A stretch of DNA of 64,000 bases from Phytoamicus setariae (GTDB lineage: Bacteria > Pseudomonadota > Alphaproteobacteria > Rhizobiales > Rhizobiaceae), in the NCBI RefSeq assembly GCF_016722925.1, contig NZ_JAEQNC010000005.1, positions 1 through 64,000 of the forward strand, written 5' to 3'. A model generated the notes under the pieces. It made no database searches and was not told the DNA's origin. It was given only the letters and a program-made list of their open reading frames with translations. Shown here piece after piece: positions 8,805 through 19,050 of the stretch; position 1 is the stretch's first letter; every line of letters begins with the position of its first letter. The position numbers were made by a program, and so were the translations under genes.

Positions 8805-11762
8805 TCATCCATTGAGCTTGGTGTTTTCGGGGTCGTAGAAGACTGTTGGGCCGATCACGCACTCTGTTTCGATGCCGCGGATCTTGTCCCATACCAGCAC
8901 CGTCTCGCCCGTCCGTTCGCGTCCCGATTTGACGAAAGCGAGCGCGATCATGTGTCCAAGAGCCGGCGAGAAGCAGACGGACGAAACCCAACCCTGATCG
9001 TTTTCGGTGGAAGGGGTCGCCCCTTTTCGGAGAATATGGGCGCCCGACTTGATGTCCGCCTTGGGATCGATCGGCTTGAGGCCGACGAGTTGGGCACGAT
9101 CGGATGCCTTGATGCCTGGACGCTCGAGCAGGCGCTTGCCGATGAAATCCGCCTTGGTGGCAGACACCATCTTCCCGAGACCGACATCGTCGGCGGTAAC
9201 GCGACCGTCGAGCTCGGCATGCGTGACATGGCCCTTTTCGATGCGCATGACGTTGAGCGCTTCCACGCCGTAAGCGCAGATACCCTCGGGCTTGCCGATC
9301 TCCATGATCGCGTCCGCGACGGCCTCGCCGTAGCCGGCGGGGACGCCGAGCTCATAGGCAAGCTCGCCCGAAAACGAGATCCGGTAGAGCCGCCCGACCA
9401 CGCCGCTCTTCAGCGTCACTTCGCGGGCTGCCAGGAACGGAAAACCCTCGTCCGACAGATCATCAGAGATCAGTTCCTGCAACACCTTGCGCGCCTTGGG
9501 TCCGACGACGGACATCTGCGCCCACTGGTCGGACACGGAGATGTAACGCACATCCAGATCCGGCCATTTGGTCTGGTGGAAGTATTCCAGATGCGCCAGC
9601 GCCTCGGCGGCATAGGCCGTGGTGGTGGTGATGAAAAAGTGGTTTTCCGAAAGACGGCTGACCGTGCCGTCGTCGTAAACCACGCCGTCCTCGCGCAGCA
9701 TCAGGCCGTAGCGTGCCCTGCCGACGGGTAGCTTCAGCATCGGATTGCTGTAGAGGCGATTGACGAACTCGGCCGCATCCGGTCCGGCAATTTCGATCTT
9801 GCCGAGCATCGAGACATCGCAGATGCCGACATGCTCGCGCACGGTACGGACTTCGCGGTCCACGCTCTCGCGCCAGCTTGTCTCGCCCTGACGCGGAAAC
9901 CAGGACGAACGGTGCCACAGGCCGGCAACGACGGTCACCGCACCATTCTTCTTTGCCCAGCGGTGCAGCGGCGACATACGGTCGGGCATCGCGTGCTCGT
10001 GTTTAGACATGCCCGCCAGCGCGCCAAACGTCACTGGCGTATAGAACGGCCGGAACGTCGTGGTGCCGGTGTCGCGCGGCGAAAGCCCCTGCATCGATGC
10101 GAGGATCGCCGACACGTTGACATTGCCGAGCTTGCCCTGATCCGTGGCCATGCCGTTGGTCGTATAACGCTTGGCGTGTTCGACGTGGCCGTATCCCTCG
10201 CGCAATGCGAGGCTCAGATCCTTGACATGCACGTCGTTCTGATAGTCGACGAAGGCCTTGGATTTGGCGCCCGAGACATACCAGAGGGCCGAGAACCCCT
10301 GCCCTGCCTCGCCCTCGACCTCAGACTTTTCAAACGCCGATGCTGTCTTGCCAAGCGCTTCGACGGCCGCAACACCCTTGGCCCAGCCGTCGGCAATGCA
10401 TCCGCCGAGACCATACTCGCCTGCCGCCGATCCCGCCGGCTGGAAGGCCGGCTCGCTGACCGGGGCGACAAAGCCCGCGAGTTCGTCGGACCAGATCGGT
10501 TTTGCACCGCGCTGGCAGAGAAGATGAATGATCGGGCTCCAGCCACCGGACGAGGCGATCGCATCGCATTCCAGAACGTCCTCGAAGCCGGAGCGGTCCA
10601 GCATCAATCCCTTGACCCGAAGGCTGCCCTTCGTATCGACCACTTTACCGCCCAGTAGCGTGCGAACGCCTGCCGGTGCGACATCGGCACTCCGCGAGCG
10701 GCTATCGATCAGCGCGACATCTATGCCTTGCGCAGCAAGGTCACGCGCCGTTTCGTAGCCTGAGGCACCGTTGGTGAAGATTGCTGCCTTCTTGCCAGCC
10801 GCGACGCCGTAGCGATTGGCATAGGTGCGCATCGCCGACGCGGTCATGATGCCCGGACGATCGTTGCCACCAAACACCAGCGGCCGCTCTTCGGCGCCAC
10901 TGGCAAGGATTGCCCGCTTGGCCGCGATGCGCCACAAGCGCTCGACCGGACGATCGGCCGATGGCAGAGCCACATGCTTCTGCACGCGTTCGACAGCTCC
11001 GAACACCATATCGTCGTACCAGCCGAACACGGTCGTACGCGCCATCAGCTTGACATTATCGAGCGACTTCAGTTCGGAGACGATGTTCTCGGCATAGTCC
11101 GCAGCCGACACCCCACCGATCGAAGACCGAGTGGACAGCAGCGAGCCGCCCAAACGGAAGCTTTCATCCGCGATGATGACCCGCAAGCCCGTACGCGCAG
11201 CAACCAGTGCCGCGTTCAGGCCCGTTGGTCCGGCACCAACAACCAGAAGATCGCAATGCGCCCAGCACTTCTCATAACCGTCGGGATCAGCCTCTGTGAT
11301 CGCCAGCTTGCCGAGGCCCGCTGCCTTGCGGATGAAGGGCTCGTAGACCTTCTCCCAGAACGCCTTCGGCCACATGAAGGTCTTGTAGTAGAAGCCGGCC
11401 GACAGGAATGGCGACAGCAGCGAGTTGACGCTGCCGATATCGTATTTCAGCGACGGCCAGCGGTTCTGGCTGGCGGCGATCATGCCCTGATGCAGTTCGG
11501 CCATCGTAGCGCGCGCGTTCGGTTCCGAACGGCCGCCCTCGCCGATCGTCACGATCGCGTTGGGTTCAGCCGATCCTGCCGTGATGACGCCGCGCGGGCG
11601 GTGATACTTGAAGCTTCGGCCGAGGAGCAGCACGTCGTTGGCCATGAGTGCCGAAGCCAGCGTGTCGCCTGCGAAGCCCTTGTAGGACTTGCCATCGAAC
11701 TTGAAGGAAACTTCGTGGCCGCGGTCAACGACACCGCCGGTGGAAAGACGATAAGCGGTCAT
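8805..11762 (-). CDS. soxA: Sarcosine oxidase alpha subunit
   Basis: 985 residues, normal for TsoA/SoxA. The N-terminal part has a 2Fe-2S-like ferredoxin fold region without its cysteines. A dinucleotide-binding domain follows with LLVVGAGPTGLNAAL (about 171-185), which binds NAD in this family. The C-terminal ~370 residues are an aminomethyltransferase (GcvT)-like tetrahydrofolate domain. Its ATG overlaps the soxD stop (ATGA), showing coupled translation. Confidence 0.96.
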   Translation of the reverse strand: MTAYRLSTGGVVDRGHEVSFKFDGKSYKGFAGDTLASALMANDVLLLGRSFKYHRPRGVITAGSAEPNAIVTIGEGGRSEPNARATMAELHQGMIAASQNRWPSLKYDIGSVNSLLSPFLSAGFYYKTFMWPKAFWEKVYEPFIRKAAGLGKLAITEADPDGYEKCWAHCDLLVVGAGPTGLNAALVAARTGLRVIIADESFRLGGSLLSTRSSIGGVSAADYAENIVSELKSLDNVKLMARTTVFGWYDDMVFGAVERVQKHVALPSADRPVERLWRIAAKRAILASGAEERPLVFGGNDRPGIMTASAMRTYANRYGVAAGKKAAIFTNGASGYETARDLAAQGIDVALIDSRSRSADVAPAGVRTLLGGKVVDTKGSLRVKGLMLDRSGFEDVLECDAIASSGGWSPIIHLLCQRGAKPIWSDELAGFVAPVSEPAFQPAGSAAGEYGLGGCIADGWAKGVAAVEALGKTASAFEKSEVEGEAGQGFSALWYVSGAKSKAFVDYQNDVHVKDLSLALREGYGHVEHAKRYTTNGMATDQGKLGNVNVSAILASMQGLSPRDTGTTTFRPFYTPVTFGALAGMSKHEHAMPDRMSPLHRWAKKNGAVTVVAGLWHRSSWFPRQGETSWRESVDREVRTVREHVGICDVSMLGKIEIAGPDAAEFVNRLYSNPMLKLPVGRARYGLMLREDGVVYDDGTVSRLSENHFFITTTTAYAAEALAHLEYFHQTKWPDLDVRYISVSDQWAQMSVVGPKARKVLQELISDDLSDEGFPFLAAREVTLKSGVVGRLYRISFSGELAYELGVPAGYGEAVADAIMEIGKPEGICAYGVEALNVMRIEKGHVTHAELDGRVTADDVGLGKMVSATKADFIGKRLLERPGIKASDRAQLVGLKPIDPKADIKSGAHILRKGATPSTENDQGWVSSVCFSPALGHMIALAFVKSGRERTGETVLVWDKIRGIETECVIGPTVFYDPENTKLNG

Positions 11763-12037
11763 GCCTCGCCTCCCACATAGGTGGCCTGCGCATCGGAAAC
11801 GGAAAACACTTCATGTGTCACCGTATCCCGTTCAACGATCAGCCAGCGACGGCAACCGGCCAGATGCTGCCAGTATTCCTTATGAAGACCGACCGGGTTT
11901 GTGCGGATGAACACATAGTCAGCCCAGTCCTTGTCTGACGCTTCAACAGCGGGCCGATGCACGGTCGCATCGCCCTTGATGGTAAATTCGTCCCGAGGAC
12001 GCACGCCGCAATGCGGGCAGTGGATAAGGCTCGCCAT
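11759..12037 (-). CDS. soxD: Sarcosine oxidase delta subunit
   Basis: 92-residue zinc-binding subunit. The N terminus has the expected IHCPHCGVRPRDEF with a CxxC pair, a further Cys near residue 60 (AGCRRW), and a conserved RTNPVG..EYW..L segment. It lies 14 bases after soxB and overlaps soxA by 4 bases. Its role in the complex is structural. Confidence 0.95.
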   Translation of the reverse strand: MASLIHCPHCGVRPRDEFTIKGDATVHRPAVEASDKDWADYVFIRTNPVGLHKEYWQHLAGCRRWLIVERDTVTHEVFSVSDAQATYVGGEA

Positions 12038-12051
12038 ATTATTTCACGCCT

Positions 12052-13302
12052 TCAATGCAGATTGGGTTGAGGGCCTTTGCCGCCCTCGTCGATCGAATAG
12101 CCGCGCTCGAAGCGGTCGAGCCGCATTTGGCGCGTCACCGGATGTGGCTCGTTCTTGGCGATCAGATGCGCGAAGGTGAAGCCCGATGCCGGTGTGGCCT
12201 TGAAGCCGCCATAGCACCAGCCGGTGTTGAGATAGAGATTGGGCACCGGCGTCTTGTCGATGATCGGCGAGCCGTCCATGCTCATGTCCATGACGCCGCC
12301 CCAGGTGCGCAACACCTTCGAACGCGACAGGCCGGGGATCATCGAAAGGCCGGTCTCGAACACATGCTCGACAGTGTAGAGACCGCCACGGCGCGCATAG
12401 GAATTGTAGCCGTCGATATCGCCGCCGAACACCAAGCCGCCCTTGTCGGACTGCGAGATATAGAAGTGGCCCATGCCGAAGGTGATGACGTTGTCGATTG
12501 CCGGTTTGAGGCCCTCGCTGACGAAAGCCTGCAGCACGTGGCTTTCGATGGGCAGGCGCAGGTCAGCCATGTTTGCGGTGATTGTCGAATGGCCAGCGGT
12601 AGCGAGTGCCAGCCTGTTGCAGCCAATCGTGCCCTTGCTGGTTTCCACGCCCGTCACCAGGCCGTTCTTGCGGATGATGCCGGTCACGTCGCAATTCTGG
12701 ATGATATCGATGCCGCGCATGTCGGCGCCGCGACCATAGCCCCAGGCGACAGCATCATGGCGGGCGGTGCCGCCACGACGCTGCATGAGGCCGCCAAAGA
12801 TCGGAAAGCGCGCATGGTTGAAATTGAGGAAGGGTGCGATTTCCTTCAACTGCCCCGGATTGAGCAGTTCGGCGTCTGCCCCCTCCAGCAGGGCCGAGTT
12901 GCCGCGCCGGGCGTAGGTGTCGCGCTGGCCGTCTGAATGAAAGAGATTGATGACGCCGCGCTGCGAGATCATGGCATTGAAGTTGAAGTCCTGCTCCAGC
13001 CCTTCCCACAGCTTCATCGACAGCTCGTAGAACGGTTCGTTGCCCGGCAGCATGTAGTTGGAGCGGATAATAGTGGTGTTGCGGCCGATATTGCCGGATC
13101 CGAGCCAAGACTTTTCCAGCACCGCCACATTGGCAATCCCGAATTCCTTGGCAAGGTAGTATGCCGTTGCGAGGCCATGCCCACCACCACCGACGATGAT
13201 CACGTCGTAGTGGGGCTTGGGAGCCGGGTCGCGCCATTGCGGCTTCCAGCCGCGATTGCCGCCAAGGGCTTCCTTGAAAATGGAAAAGGCCGAAAACCGC
13301 AT
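12052..13302 (-). CDS. soxB: Sarcosine oxidase beta subunit
   Basis: Catalytic flavin subunit, 416 residues. The FAD-binding motif VIIVGGGGHGLATAYYLA is near residues 34-51, and the DAO-type fold continues to the end; family members bind FAD and carry covalent FMN. The frame is open to 13434, but the conserved N terminus MRFSAFSIFKEALGGNRGWK begins at 13302, so that start is used; the ribosome-binding site is weak (AAGTGGA). First gene of the operon, with a palindromic element about 100 bases upstream. Confidence 0.94.
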   Translation of the reverse strand: MRFSAFSIFKEALGGNRGWKPQWRDPAPKPHYDVIIVGGGGHGLATAYYLAKEFGIANVAVLEKSWLGSGNIGRNTTIIRSNYMLPGNEPFYELSMKLWEGLEQDFNFNAMISQRGVINLFHSDGQRDTYARRGNSALLEGADAELLNPGQLKEIAPFLNFNHARFPIFGGLMQRRGGTARHDAVAWGYGRGADMRGIDIIQNCDVTGIIRKNGLVTGVETSKGTIGCNRLALATAGHSTITANMADLRLPIESHVLQAFVSEGLKPAIDNVITFGMGHFYISQSDKGGLVFGGDIDGYNSYARRGGLYTVEHVFETGLSMIPGLSRSKVLRTWGGVMDMSMDGSPIIDKTPVPNLYLNTGWCYGGFKATPASGFTFAHLIAKNEPHPVTRQMRLDRFERGYSIDEGGKGPQPNLH

Positions 13303-13651
13303 TCTGATTATCCACTTGCTTCGGTTTTGCGGGGTGCCCGCATGCATCGAACATGGCCTAGTGCCTTGGCAAACTCTATACGCAGCGGGACATTTTATTG
13401 ACAATATAGGCCTATCGTCAATTTTGGCCGGCAACGTCTGCGGTACGAATTTTTCCGTGGCTGGTCAGGAAATGGCCGGCAGCCAGGATCTGGACAGGCT
13501 ATTCCGGTAACAACATGTTTCATTTCTCACAACAATTCAGACCCCCAAAACGCCTCATTTGCAGCCGAAGGAGTTGCCTTGCCGGGACAAAATCAATAAA
13601 CGCGTCGTTAATCAGATGCATGAGCTAAAATAAGCGGAGCTAACGCCTACC
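13303..13651. promoter_or_regulatory. Divergent sox/cys promoter region with an interrupted palindrome
   Basis: About 350 bases between soxB (minus) and cysD (plus), no gene seen. At 13397-13422 lies ATTGAC-N3-ATAGGCCTAT-N1-GTCAAT: a perfect 10-base central palindrome flanked by matching outer hexamers. It is a plausible operator for the sox operon. Nothing resembling a riboswitch was recognised. Confidence 0.55.
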
Positions 13652-14551
13652 ATGTCATTGACTCACCTTCAGCGCCTCGAGGCTGAGGCCATCCACATCT
13701 TCCGGGAAGTGGCGGCCAGCTTTTCCAATCCCGTTATGCTTTACTCGATCGGAAAAGACTCCTCCGTGATGCTTCATCTGGCGATGAAGGCCTTCTATCC
13801 GGCCAAACCGCCCTTCCCCTTCCTCCATGTCGATACCGGTTGGAAATTCAAGGAGATGACGGCGTTCCGCGACCGGATGGCCAAGGAGCTCGGCATCGAT
13901 CTCCTCGTCCATATCAATCCGGACGGCATTGCCCAGGGCGTCGGCCCCTTCACCCACGGCTCCAACACCCATACGCACGTGATGAAGACGCTTGGCCTTC
14001 GCCAAGCGCTTGAGAAATACGGGTTCGACGCCGCTTTCGGCGGCGCGCGCCGCGACGAGGAAAAGTCCCGCGCCAAAGAGCGAATCTTCTCTTTCCGGAA
14101 CGCGCAGCACACCTGGGACCCCAAGAACCAGCGTCCGGAGATGTGGAAAACCTACAATACCCGCGTCGGACCTGGCGAATCCATCCGCGTCTTCCCGCTG
14201 TCGAACTGGACCGAGCTCGATATCTGGCAGTACATCATGAAGGAAAATATCCCGATCGTGCCACTCTACTTCGCGGCCAAACGCCCCGTGGTCGAACGCG
14301 ACGGGATGCTGATCATGGTCGACGACGAGCGTATGCCGATCGGTCCCGACGATGTCGTCGAAAATCGCCTCGTCCGCTTCCGTACACTCGGCTGCTATCC
14401 TTTGACTGGCGCGATCGATTCCGACGCAGCTGATCTGCAGGACATCGTCCGCGAGATGCTGACAGCACGCACGTCAGAGCGCCAGGGCCGCATGATCGAC
14501 AAGGACGAAGCAGGCTCGATGGAAAAGAAGAAGCGCGAAGGGTATTTCTGA
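13652..14551 (+). CDS. cysD: Sulfate adenylyltransferase subunit 2
   Basis: 299-residue ATP sulfurylase catalytic subunit, making adenosine 5'-phosphosulfate from sulfate and ATP. The PP-loop [11 protein letters not shown] sits at about residues 31-41, and the C terminus has the conserved [23 protein letters not shown]-type tail. It is followed after one base by cysNC, the GTPase partner. In rhizobia nodP is a paralogue; with no nod genes nearby and cysQ downstream, the housekeeping cysD role is likelier. Confidence 0.95.
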   Translation: MSLTHLQRLEAEAIHIFREVAASFSNPVMLYSIGKDSSVMLHLAMKAFYPAKPPFPFLHVDTGWKFKEMTAFRDRMAKELGIDLLVHINPDGIAQGVGPFTHGSNTHTHVMKTLGLRQALEKYGFDAAFGGARRDEEKSRAKERIFSFRNAQHTWDPKNQRPEMWKTYNTRVGPGESIRVFPLSNWTELDIWQYIMKENIPIVPLYFAAKRPVVERDGMLIMVDDERMPIGPDDVVENRLVRFRTLGCYPLTGAIDSDAADLQDIVREMLTARTSERQGRMIDKDEAGSMEKKKREGYF

Positions 14552-14552
14552 G

Positions 14553-16445
14553 ATGAACGTAACGAACCCTGCCGACGTTTCCGGCGATATGATCGAATAC
14601 CTGCGCGAGCAGGAAAAGAAATCCATGCTGCGCTTCCTGACCTGCGGATCCGTGGACGACGGAAAGTCGACCCTGATCGGCCGGCTACTCTATGATACCA
14701 AGCTGATATTCGAGGACCAGCTCGCGACGCTTGAACGCGACAGCGCCAAGCATGGCACAGTGGGCGAGGATATCGACTTCGCTCTGCTGGTGGACGGGCT
14801 TGAGGCCGAACGCGAACAAGGCATCACCATTGATGTCGCCTACCGATTCTTTGCTACCTCCAAGCGCAAGTTTATCGTCGCCGACACGCCAGGCCACGAA
14901 CAGTATACCCGCAACATGGCGACCGGCGCCTCCACGGCAGACCTCGCAGTCGTGCTGGTCGATTCGCGCCAGGGCATCCTGCGGCAAACCCGTCGCCACT
15001 CCTACATCGCTTCGCTGCTTGGCATTCGCCATATCGTGCTTGCGGTCAACAAGATCGACCTGATGGACTATTCCCAGGAGGTCTTCGACACCATCGTGGC
15101 CGAATATATGGAGTTCGCCAAGGATCTCGGCTTTGCCTCGATCCAGCCGATTCCGATGTCTGCCCGCTTCGGCGACAATGTCACGATGGAATCCGAAAAG
15201 ACCCCTTGGTACAGCGGCCCCACCCTTCTCGGTCATCTGGAAACGGTGCGGGTGGAGAACGACTATCTCGACAAGCCGTTCCGTTTCCCGGTGCAGTATG
15301 TCGTCCGCCCGAACCTCGACTTTCGGGGATTTGCCGGTCAGGTCGCATCCGGCAAGCTTGCCGTCGGCGACAAGGTCATCGTAGCGAAATCCGGCCAGGA
15401 ATCGAAGGTCAAGGAGATCGTCACCCATGGTGGCAATCTCAGCAACGCCATCGAGGGCCAGGCGGTCACGGTCGTTCTCGAAGACCAAATCGACATTTCG
15501 CGCGGCGACATGCTGGTCGATCCGACCAACCGCCCCCATGTTGCGGACCAGTTCCAGGCTCACATCATCTGGTTCGACAGCCAGCCGATGATTCCCGGAC
15601 GCTCCTATATCCTGCGCACAGAGGTCGATAGCGTCAGCGCAACGATCACGGCGCTCAAGCATCAGGTGAATATCAACACCTTCTCGCATGAGGCCGCCAA
15701 GCACCTCAACATGAACGAGGTCGGCGAGTGCAATATCTCGACCCAGGCGCCGATCGCATTCGACTCCTACAAATCGAACCGTGTCAGCGGACACTTCGTA
15801 CTGATCGACCGCTTCACCAATGCGACGGTCGGCGCAGGCATGATCGATTTCCCACTGCGCCGCGCGTCCAACGTCCATTGGCAGGCCATGGAGGTCAACA
15901 AGGACGCACGTTCCGAGATCAAGAACCAGTCACCGGCAGTGGTCTGGTTTACCGGCTACTCCGGCTCCGGAAAATCGACCGTCGCCAACAACCTTGAAAA
16001 GCTGCTGCACGCCCAGGGCAAGCACACCTTCATGCTTGATGGCGACAACGTCCGCCATGGCCTCAACCGCGATCTTGGCTTTACCGACGACGACCGCGTG
16101 GAAAATATCCGGCGCGTTTCGGAAGTCGCCAAGCTGATGGTGGATGCCGGTCTCATCGTGATCGTGTCCTTCATCTCGCCATTCCGTTCCGAGCGCCAGA
16201 TGGCCCGCGATCTGTTTGGCGACGGCGAGTTTGTCGAAGTCTTTGTCGATACGCCGCTCGAAGAATGCATCAAGCGCGATCCAAAGGGCCTCTACAAGAA
16301 GGCCCAGTCAGGCGAGATACAGAACTTCACCGGCATCAGCTCGGCCTATGAGGCACCGGAAAATCCGGAAGTGCACCTGCATACGCTCGGTCACGAACCA
16401 GCCGAAATGGCGATCCTGATCGACAGTTACCTGAACAAGCGATAG
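14553..16445 (+). CDS. cysNC: Bifunctional sulfate adenylyltransferase subunit 1 / APS kinase
   Basis: 630-residue fusion. The N-terminal ~430 residues are the CysN GTPase: G1 GSVDDGKST (32-40), G3 DTPGHEQ (111-117), G4 NKID (166-169). The C-terminal ~190 residues are APS kinase (CysC) with P-loop GYSGSGKST near 468-476 and the [15 protein letters not shown] motif. It activates CysD and then phosphorylates APS to PAPS. The NodQ/CysNC fusion is standard in rhizobia. It starts one base after the cysD stop. Confidence 0.96.
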   Translation: MNVTNPADVSGDMIEYLREQEKKSMLRFLTCGSVDDGKSTLIGRLLYDTKLIFEDQLATLERDSAKHGTVGEDIDFALLVDGLEAEREQGITIDVAYRFFATSKRKFIVADTPGHEQYTRNMATGASTADLAVVLVDSRQGILRQTRRHSYIASLLGIRHIVLAVNKIDLMDYSQEVFDTIVAEYMEFAKDLGFASIQPIPMSARFGDNVTMESEKTPWYSGPTLLGHLETVRVENDYLDKPFRFPVQYVVRPNLDFRGFAGQVASGKLAVGDKVIVAKSGQESKVKEIVTHGGNLSNAIEGQAVTVVLEDQIDISRGDMLVDPTNRPHVADQFQAHIIWFDSQPMIPGRSYILRTEVDSVSATITALKHQVNINTFSHEAAKHLNMNEVGECNISTQAPIAFDSYKSNRVSGHFVLIDRFTNATVGAGMIDFPLRRASNVHWQAMEVNKDARSEIKNQSPAVVWFTGYSGSGKSTVANNLEKLLHAQGKHTFMLDGDNVRHGLNRDLGFTDDDRVENIRRVSEVAKLMVDAGLIVIVSFISPFRSERQMARDLFGDGEFVEVFVDTPLEECIKRDPKGLYKKAQSGEIQNFTGISSAYEAPENPEVHLHTLGHEPAEMAILIDSYLNKR

Positions 16446-16452
16446 GCCAACG

Positions 16453-17232
16453 ATGATCGAAACACTCGAAACCCTTGCGCTTGCCGCCGGTAAAGCGATT
16501 CTCGACGTCTATCGGGCTGGCCCGAACGTCACCTACAAGAACGACTGTTCGCCCGTAACCGAAGCTGACGAGCGTGCCGAAGCGATTATCCTGGAAGGGC
16601 TGAGCAAGGCCTTCCCGGATATTCCGGTCGTGGCGGAAGAAGCCGCCGCCGCTGGCAACATCCCCGATGTCTCCGGCAAGCGATTCTTCCTCGTCGATCC
16701 TCTGGACGGCACGAAGGAATTCATCAACAAGCGCGACGACTTCACGGTCAACATCGCGCTTGTCGAAAATGGCGTGCCGACGGCTGGCATCGTCTATGCG
16801 CCGGCTCGCAACGTTGCCTATACCGGCATCAATGGCACGGCAGAGAAACTCGACATCACGGACAATCTCACCATCGCCTCGCGTAGCCGGATCGGGTGTC
16901 GCCTGCGTGGCGAGACCCTAACCGCTGTCGCCAGCCGCTCCCACAATTCACCCGAGACGGAAGCCTTTCTGGCAGAGCAGGGAATCACCGCAACCAAGTC
17001 CGTCGGCTCGTCGCTCAAGTTCTGCCTGGTGGCCGAGGGCAGTGCCGACGTCTATCCGCGGTTCGGACGCACGATGGAGTGGGATACGGCCGCCGGCGAC
17101 GCGGTCCTGCGCGCCGCAGGTGGCACGACGCTCGATACAGAAGGTAACCCCTTCGCCTATGGCAAGACAGACCAGGCAAGCGACAGCGATTTTGCCAACG
17201 GCCATTTCATTGCCTGGGGCGCAAAGCGCTGA
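16453..17232 (+). CDS. cysQ: 3'(2'),5'-bisphosphate nucleotidase
   Basis: 259-residue inositol-monophosphatase-fold enzyme that clears PAP/PAPS formed by sulfate assimilation. Metal-binding motifs are present: EEAAA (about 58-62), DPLDGTKEF (about 82-90) and EWDTAAGDAVLRAAGG near 205-220. It is 7 bases after cysNC, completing the cysD-cysNC-cysQ operon. Confidence 0.94.
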   Translation: MIETLETLALAAGKAILDVYRAGPNVTYKNDCSPVTEADERAEAIILEGLSKAFPDIPVVAEEAAAAGNIPDVSGKRFFLVDPLDGTKEFINKRDDFTVNIALVENGVPTAGIVYAPARNVAYTGINGTAEKLDITDNLTIASRSRIGCRLRGETLTAVASRSHNSPETEAFLAEQGITATKSVGSSLKFCLVAEGSADVYPRFGRTMEWDTAAGDAVLRAAGGTTLDTEGNPFAYGKTDQASDSDFANGHFIAWGAKR

Positions 17233-17256
17233 TATCCACGGCAAGAAACAAATAGA

Positions 17257-17284
17257 CAAAAGGCCCGCACAGCGGGCCTTTTTC
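17257..17284. terminator. Terminator between cysQ and the capsule gene
   Basis: A perfect 8-bp stem (17261-17268 AGGCCCGC with 17272-17279 GCGGGCCT), a 3-base loop, T-run on the plus side and A-run before it. It can therefore terminate both the plus-strand cys operon and the convergent minus-strand capsule gene. Confidence 0.88.
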
Positions 17285-17319
17285 ATGAAGGGCAGACCGG
17301 GGACCAAGCCCCAGGACCA

Positions 17320-18744
17320 TTATTCTTTGCCAGTCTGCCCAAACGCGGCGACGATGACCTGTCCGGCCGCGCCGCCAACGGGTGCCCTGTTTTCCAGCGC
17401 ACTCTCGATCTTCAGGCGAAGCGCCCCAACTGCAGCTTCCATGCCGTCCTTGGCGTAGAAGTCACCACCCACCAGGCATTCATGCTGGATCCAGCTGAGA
17501 TAACGCTGCCGTACGGCGTCCGGGGCGGCACAGCCGTCGTTCCAGAACCGGTCGAGGTCCATGCCGCGCTCGACGCAGAACGCCAATTCGCTGTGCCGAT
17601 AGAGCGCCTGCCCCATGACTGCGAGCGGCACCCCGTGGTGTAGCGCCGAAAGGCCCGAGGTGGAATTAATGGTGATCATCCCGGCGGAATGACGCGTTAG
17701 CAGGCTGAGCGAGCCGCCGTCCAGCACATGCACCCGGTCGCGGACATCGTTGAGCGCGCTCACCTGCCGGATGAAATTCCGATCGCGGGTATGGCCGCGC
17801 TCCATCGGATGAATCTTGAAGACCAGTTGATGATCCTCGGGCGCATTGCGGGCAAAGGAAACAATGGTCTTCAGAATGAGCTTCTGGTTGTTCCAGCTGT
17901 TGGCGGCGCGCCCGAGCTGCGTATCATCATGGACTTGCAGCGGAACGATGAAGAACCGCTTGTCGTGATGTTCGAGCAGACGCTCGGAGATGCGGTAGTT
18001 CCGGCCAACATGAGCAAACTTGCGATAGTAGTTCTTAAACCAGTAAAAGCCCTCTGACAGAAGCGTACGCTTCTGCTTGTGGAACAGCTTTCTCTCGCCG
18101 GGCGTCGAGATCAGGGCTCGCAGCGTGAAATACTGGAACGCACACCAAGCCATGGCGCTGAAGGAACCGGGTGCGGGAACAGCCTTGGGACCATCCTTGC
18201 GCGGCGAATTGAAATGATCCGGGGGCAATTGTCCCGCGATCGGCGAACGCCAGTTGTTACCGCCGAGTTCCATCGTCACGTAGCCGGGCCTGATATACCC
18301 CTCCTCGAGACATAGGACGGGAATGCCCACCTGTTCAGCGCATTCCAGCGCGATGCGATGGACGATACGGTCAGCACCGAACAGCACGACGGCGTCGAAG
18401 CCGTGTTCACTAAGGATCCCGTTAAACCAGGCGCGCCAGATTTCGGCACTGCCCGAAAAATTCAGCGACTTTTCACCGCGCGAGAAGAGTCGGTCGCCGG
18501 CGTTGAAGCATACACGCCACGCATCAAAACCATTGGCATTGAGGTGATCCTGCGCGCGGCGGAAAAAACTACCCACAGGTCCCTGCAGAAGCACGACACG
18601 CGGAGAATTCTTGTTGGGGAACCTGCGGCGGACACGGCCGATGAAAGGCAGCGACATCAACCTCTTGGTCTTGCCGCTGGGATTTCTCGCCTTCTGACGC
18701 GAAGTCACCCCGCCTTTGCTTTTCTCATCATCGGGTATGGTCAT
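17320..18744 (-). CDS. KpsS-like capsular polysaccharide protein
   Basis: 474 residues matching the KpsS/LipB family, which in E. coli adds the first Kdo to the phosphatidylglycerol anchor of group 2 capsules. Family motifs: VVLLQGPVGSFFRRAQ (about 49-64), CLEEGYIRPGYVTMELGGNN, PLQVHDDTQL and INSTSGLSALHHGVPLAVMG. The first ~45 residues are basic and variable. It follows the KpsC-like gene on the same strand after a 306-base gap. Involvement in a rhizobial K-antigen is inferred from family and neighbours. Confidence 0.85.
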   Translation of the reverse strand: MTIPDDEKSKGGVTSRQKARNPSGKTKRLMSLPFIGRVRRRFPNKNSPRVVLLQGPVGSFFRRAQDHLNANGFDAWRVCFNAGDRLFSRGEKSLNFSGSAEIWRAWFNGILSEHGFDAVVLFGADRIVHRIALECAEQVGIPVLCLEEGYIRPGYVTMELGGNNWRSPIAGQLPPDHFNSPRKDGPKAVPAPGSFSAMAWCAFQYFTLRALISTPGERKLFHKQKRTLLSEGFYWFKNYYRKFAHVGRNYRISERLLEHHDKRFFIVPLQVHDDTQLGRAANSWNNQKLILKTIVSFARNAPEDHQLVFKIHPMERGHTRDRNFIRQVSALNDVRDRVHVLDGGSLSLLTRHSAGMITINSTSGLSALHHGVPLAVMGQALYRHSELAFCVERGMDLDRFWNDGCAAPDAVRQRYLSWIQHECLVGGDFYAKDGMEAAVGALRLKIESALENRAPVGGAAGQVIVAAFGQTGKE

Positions 18745-19050
18745 GTCGACTTTGCTTCACGCCTTCTTCGGATGCAGGACAGCTTGGACTGCTCTTTGCA
18801 CAACGGCCTCTGTTTTTCAACCTGTCGGAAACAGACCGGAAGCACTTGATGTAACAAAGCCACAACCCTTTCCATCTGCGCAACCGCAAGGCTAGTTGCG
18901 CCACTTTTTAAACGCGCACCGGAGCCTGAGCCGAACCTTAGCGTTTAAATCATTGATATTCAAAATTTTAAACAGACAACCAGCCGGGGGTCAGTTCTAT
19001 TTCTGGACCGTCTTCAACACCCAGTCCGTGCATATCATCCTGCTGCGGGA
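18745..19050. other. Intergenic gap between kpsC-like and kpsS-like genes
   Basis: 306 bases without a gene. The middle part (about 18940-18975) is strongly A+T-rich and could carry a separate minus-strand promoter for the kpsS-like gene. No terminator or RNA gene is evident. Confidence 0.4.

Noticed and set aside
13652-16445. nodPQ nodulation genes
   Set aside because: cysD/cysNC and nodPQ are close paralogues, but there are no nod genes or nod-box seen and cysQ follows, so sulfate assimilation is the simpler call.
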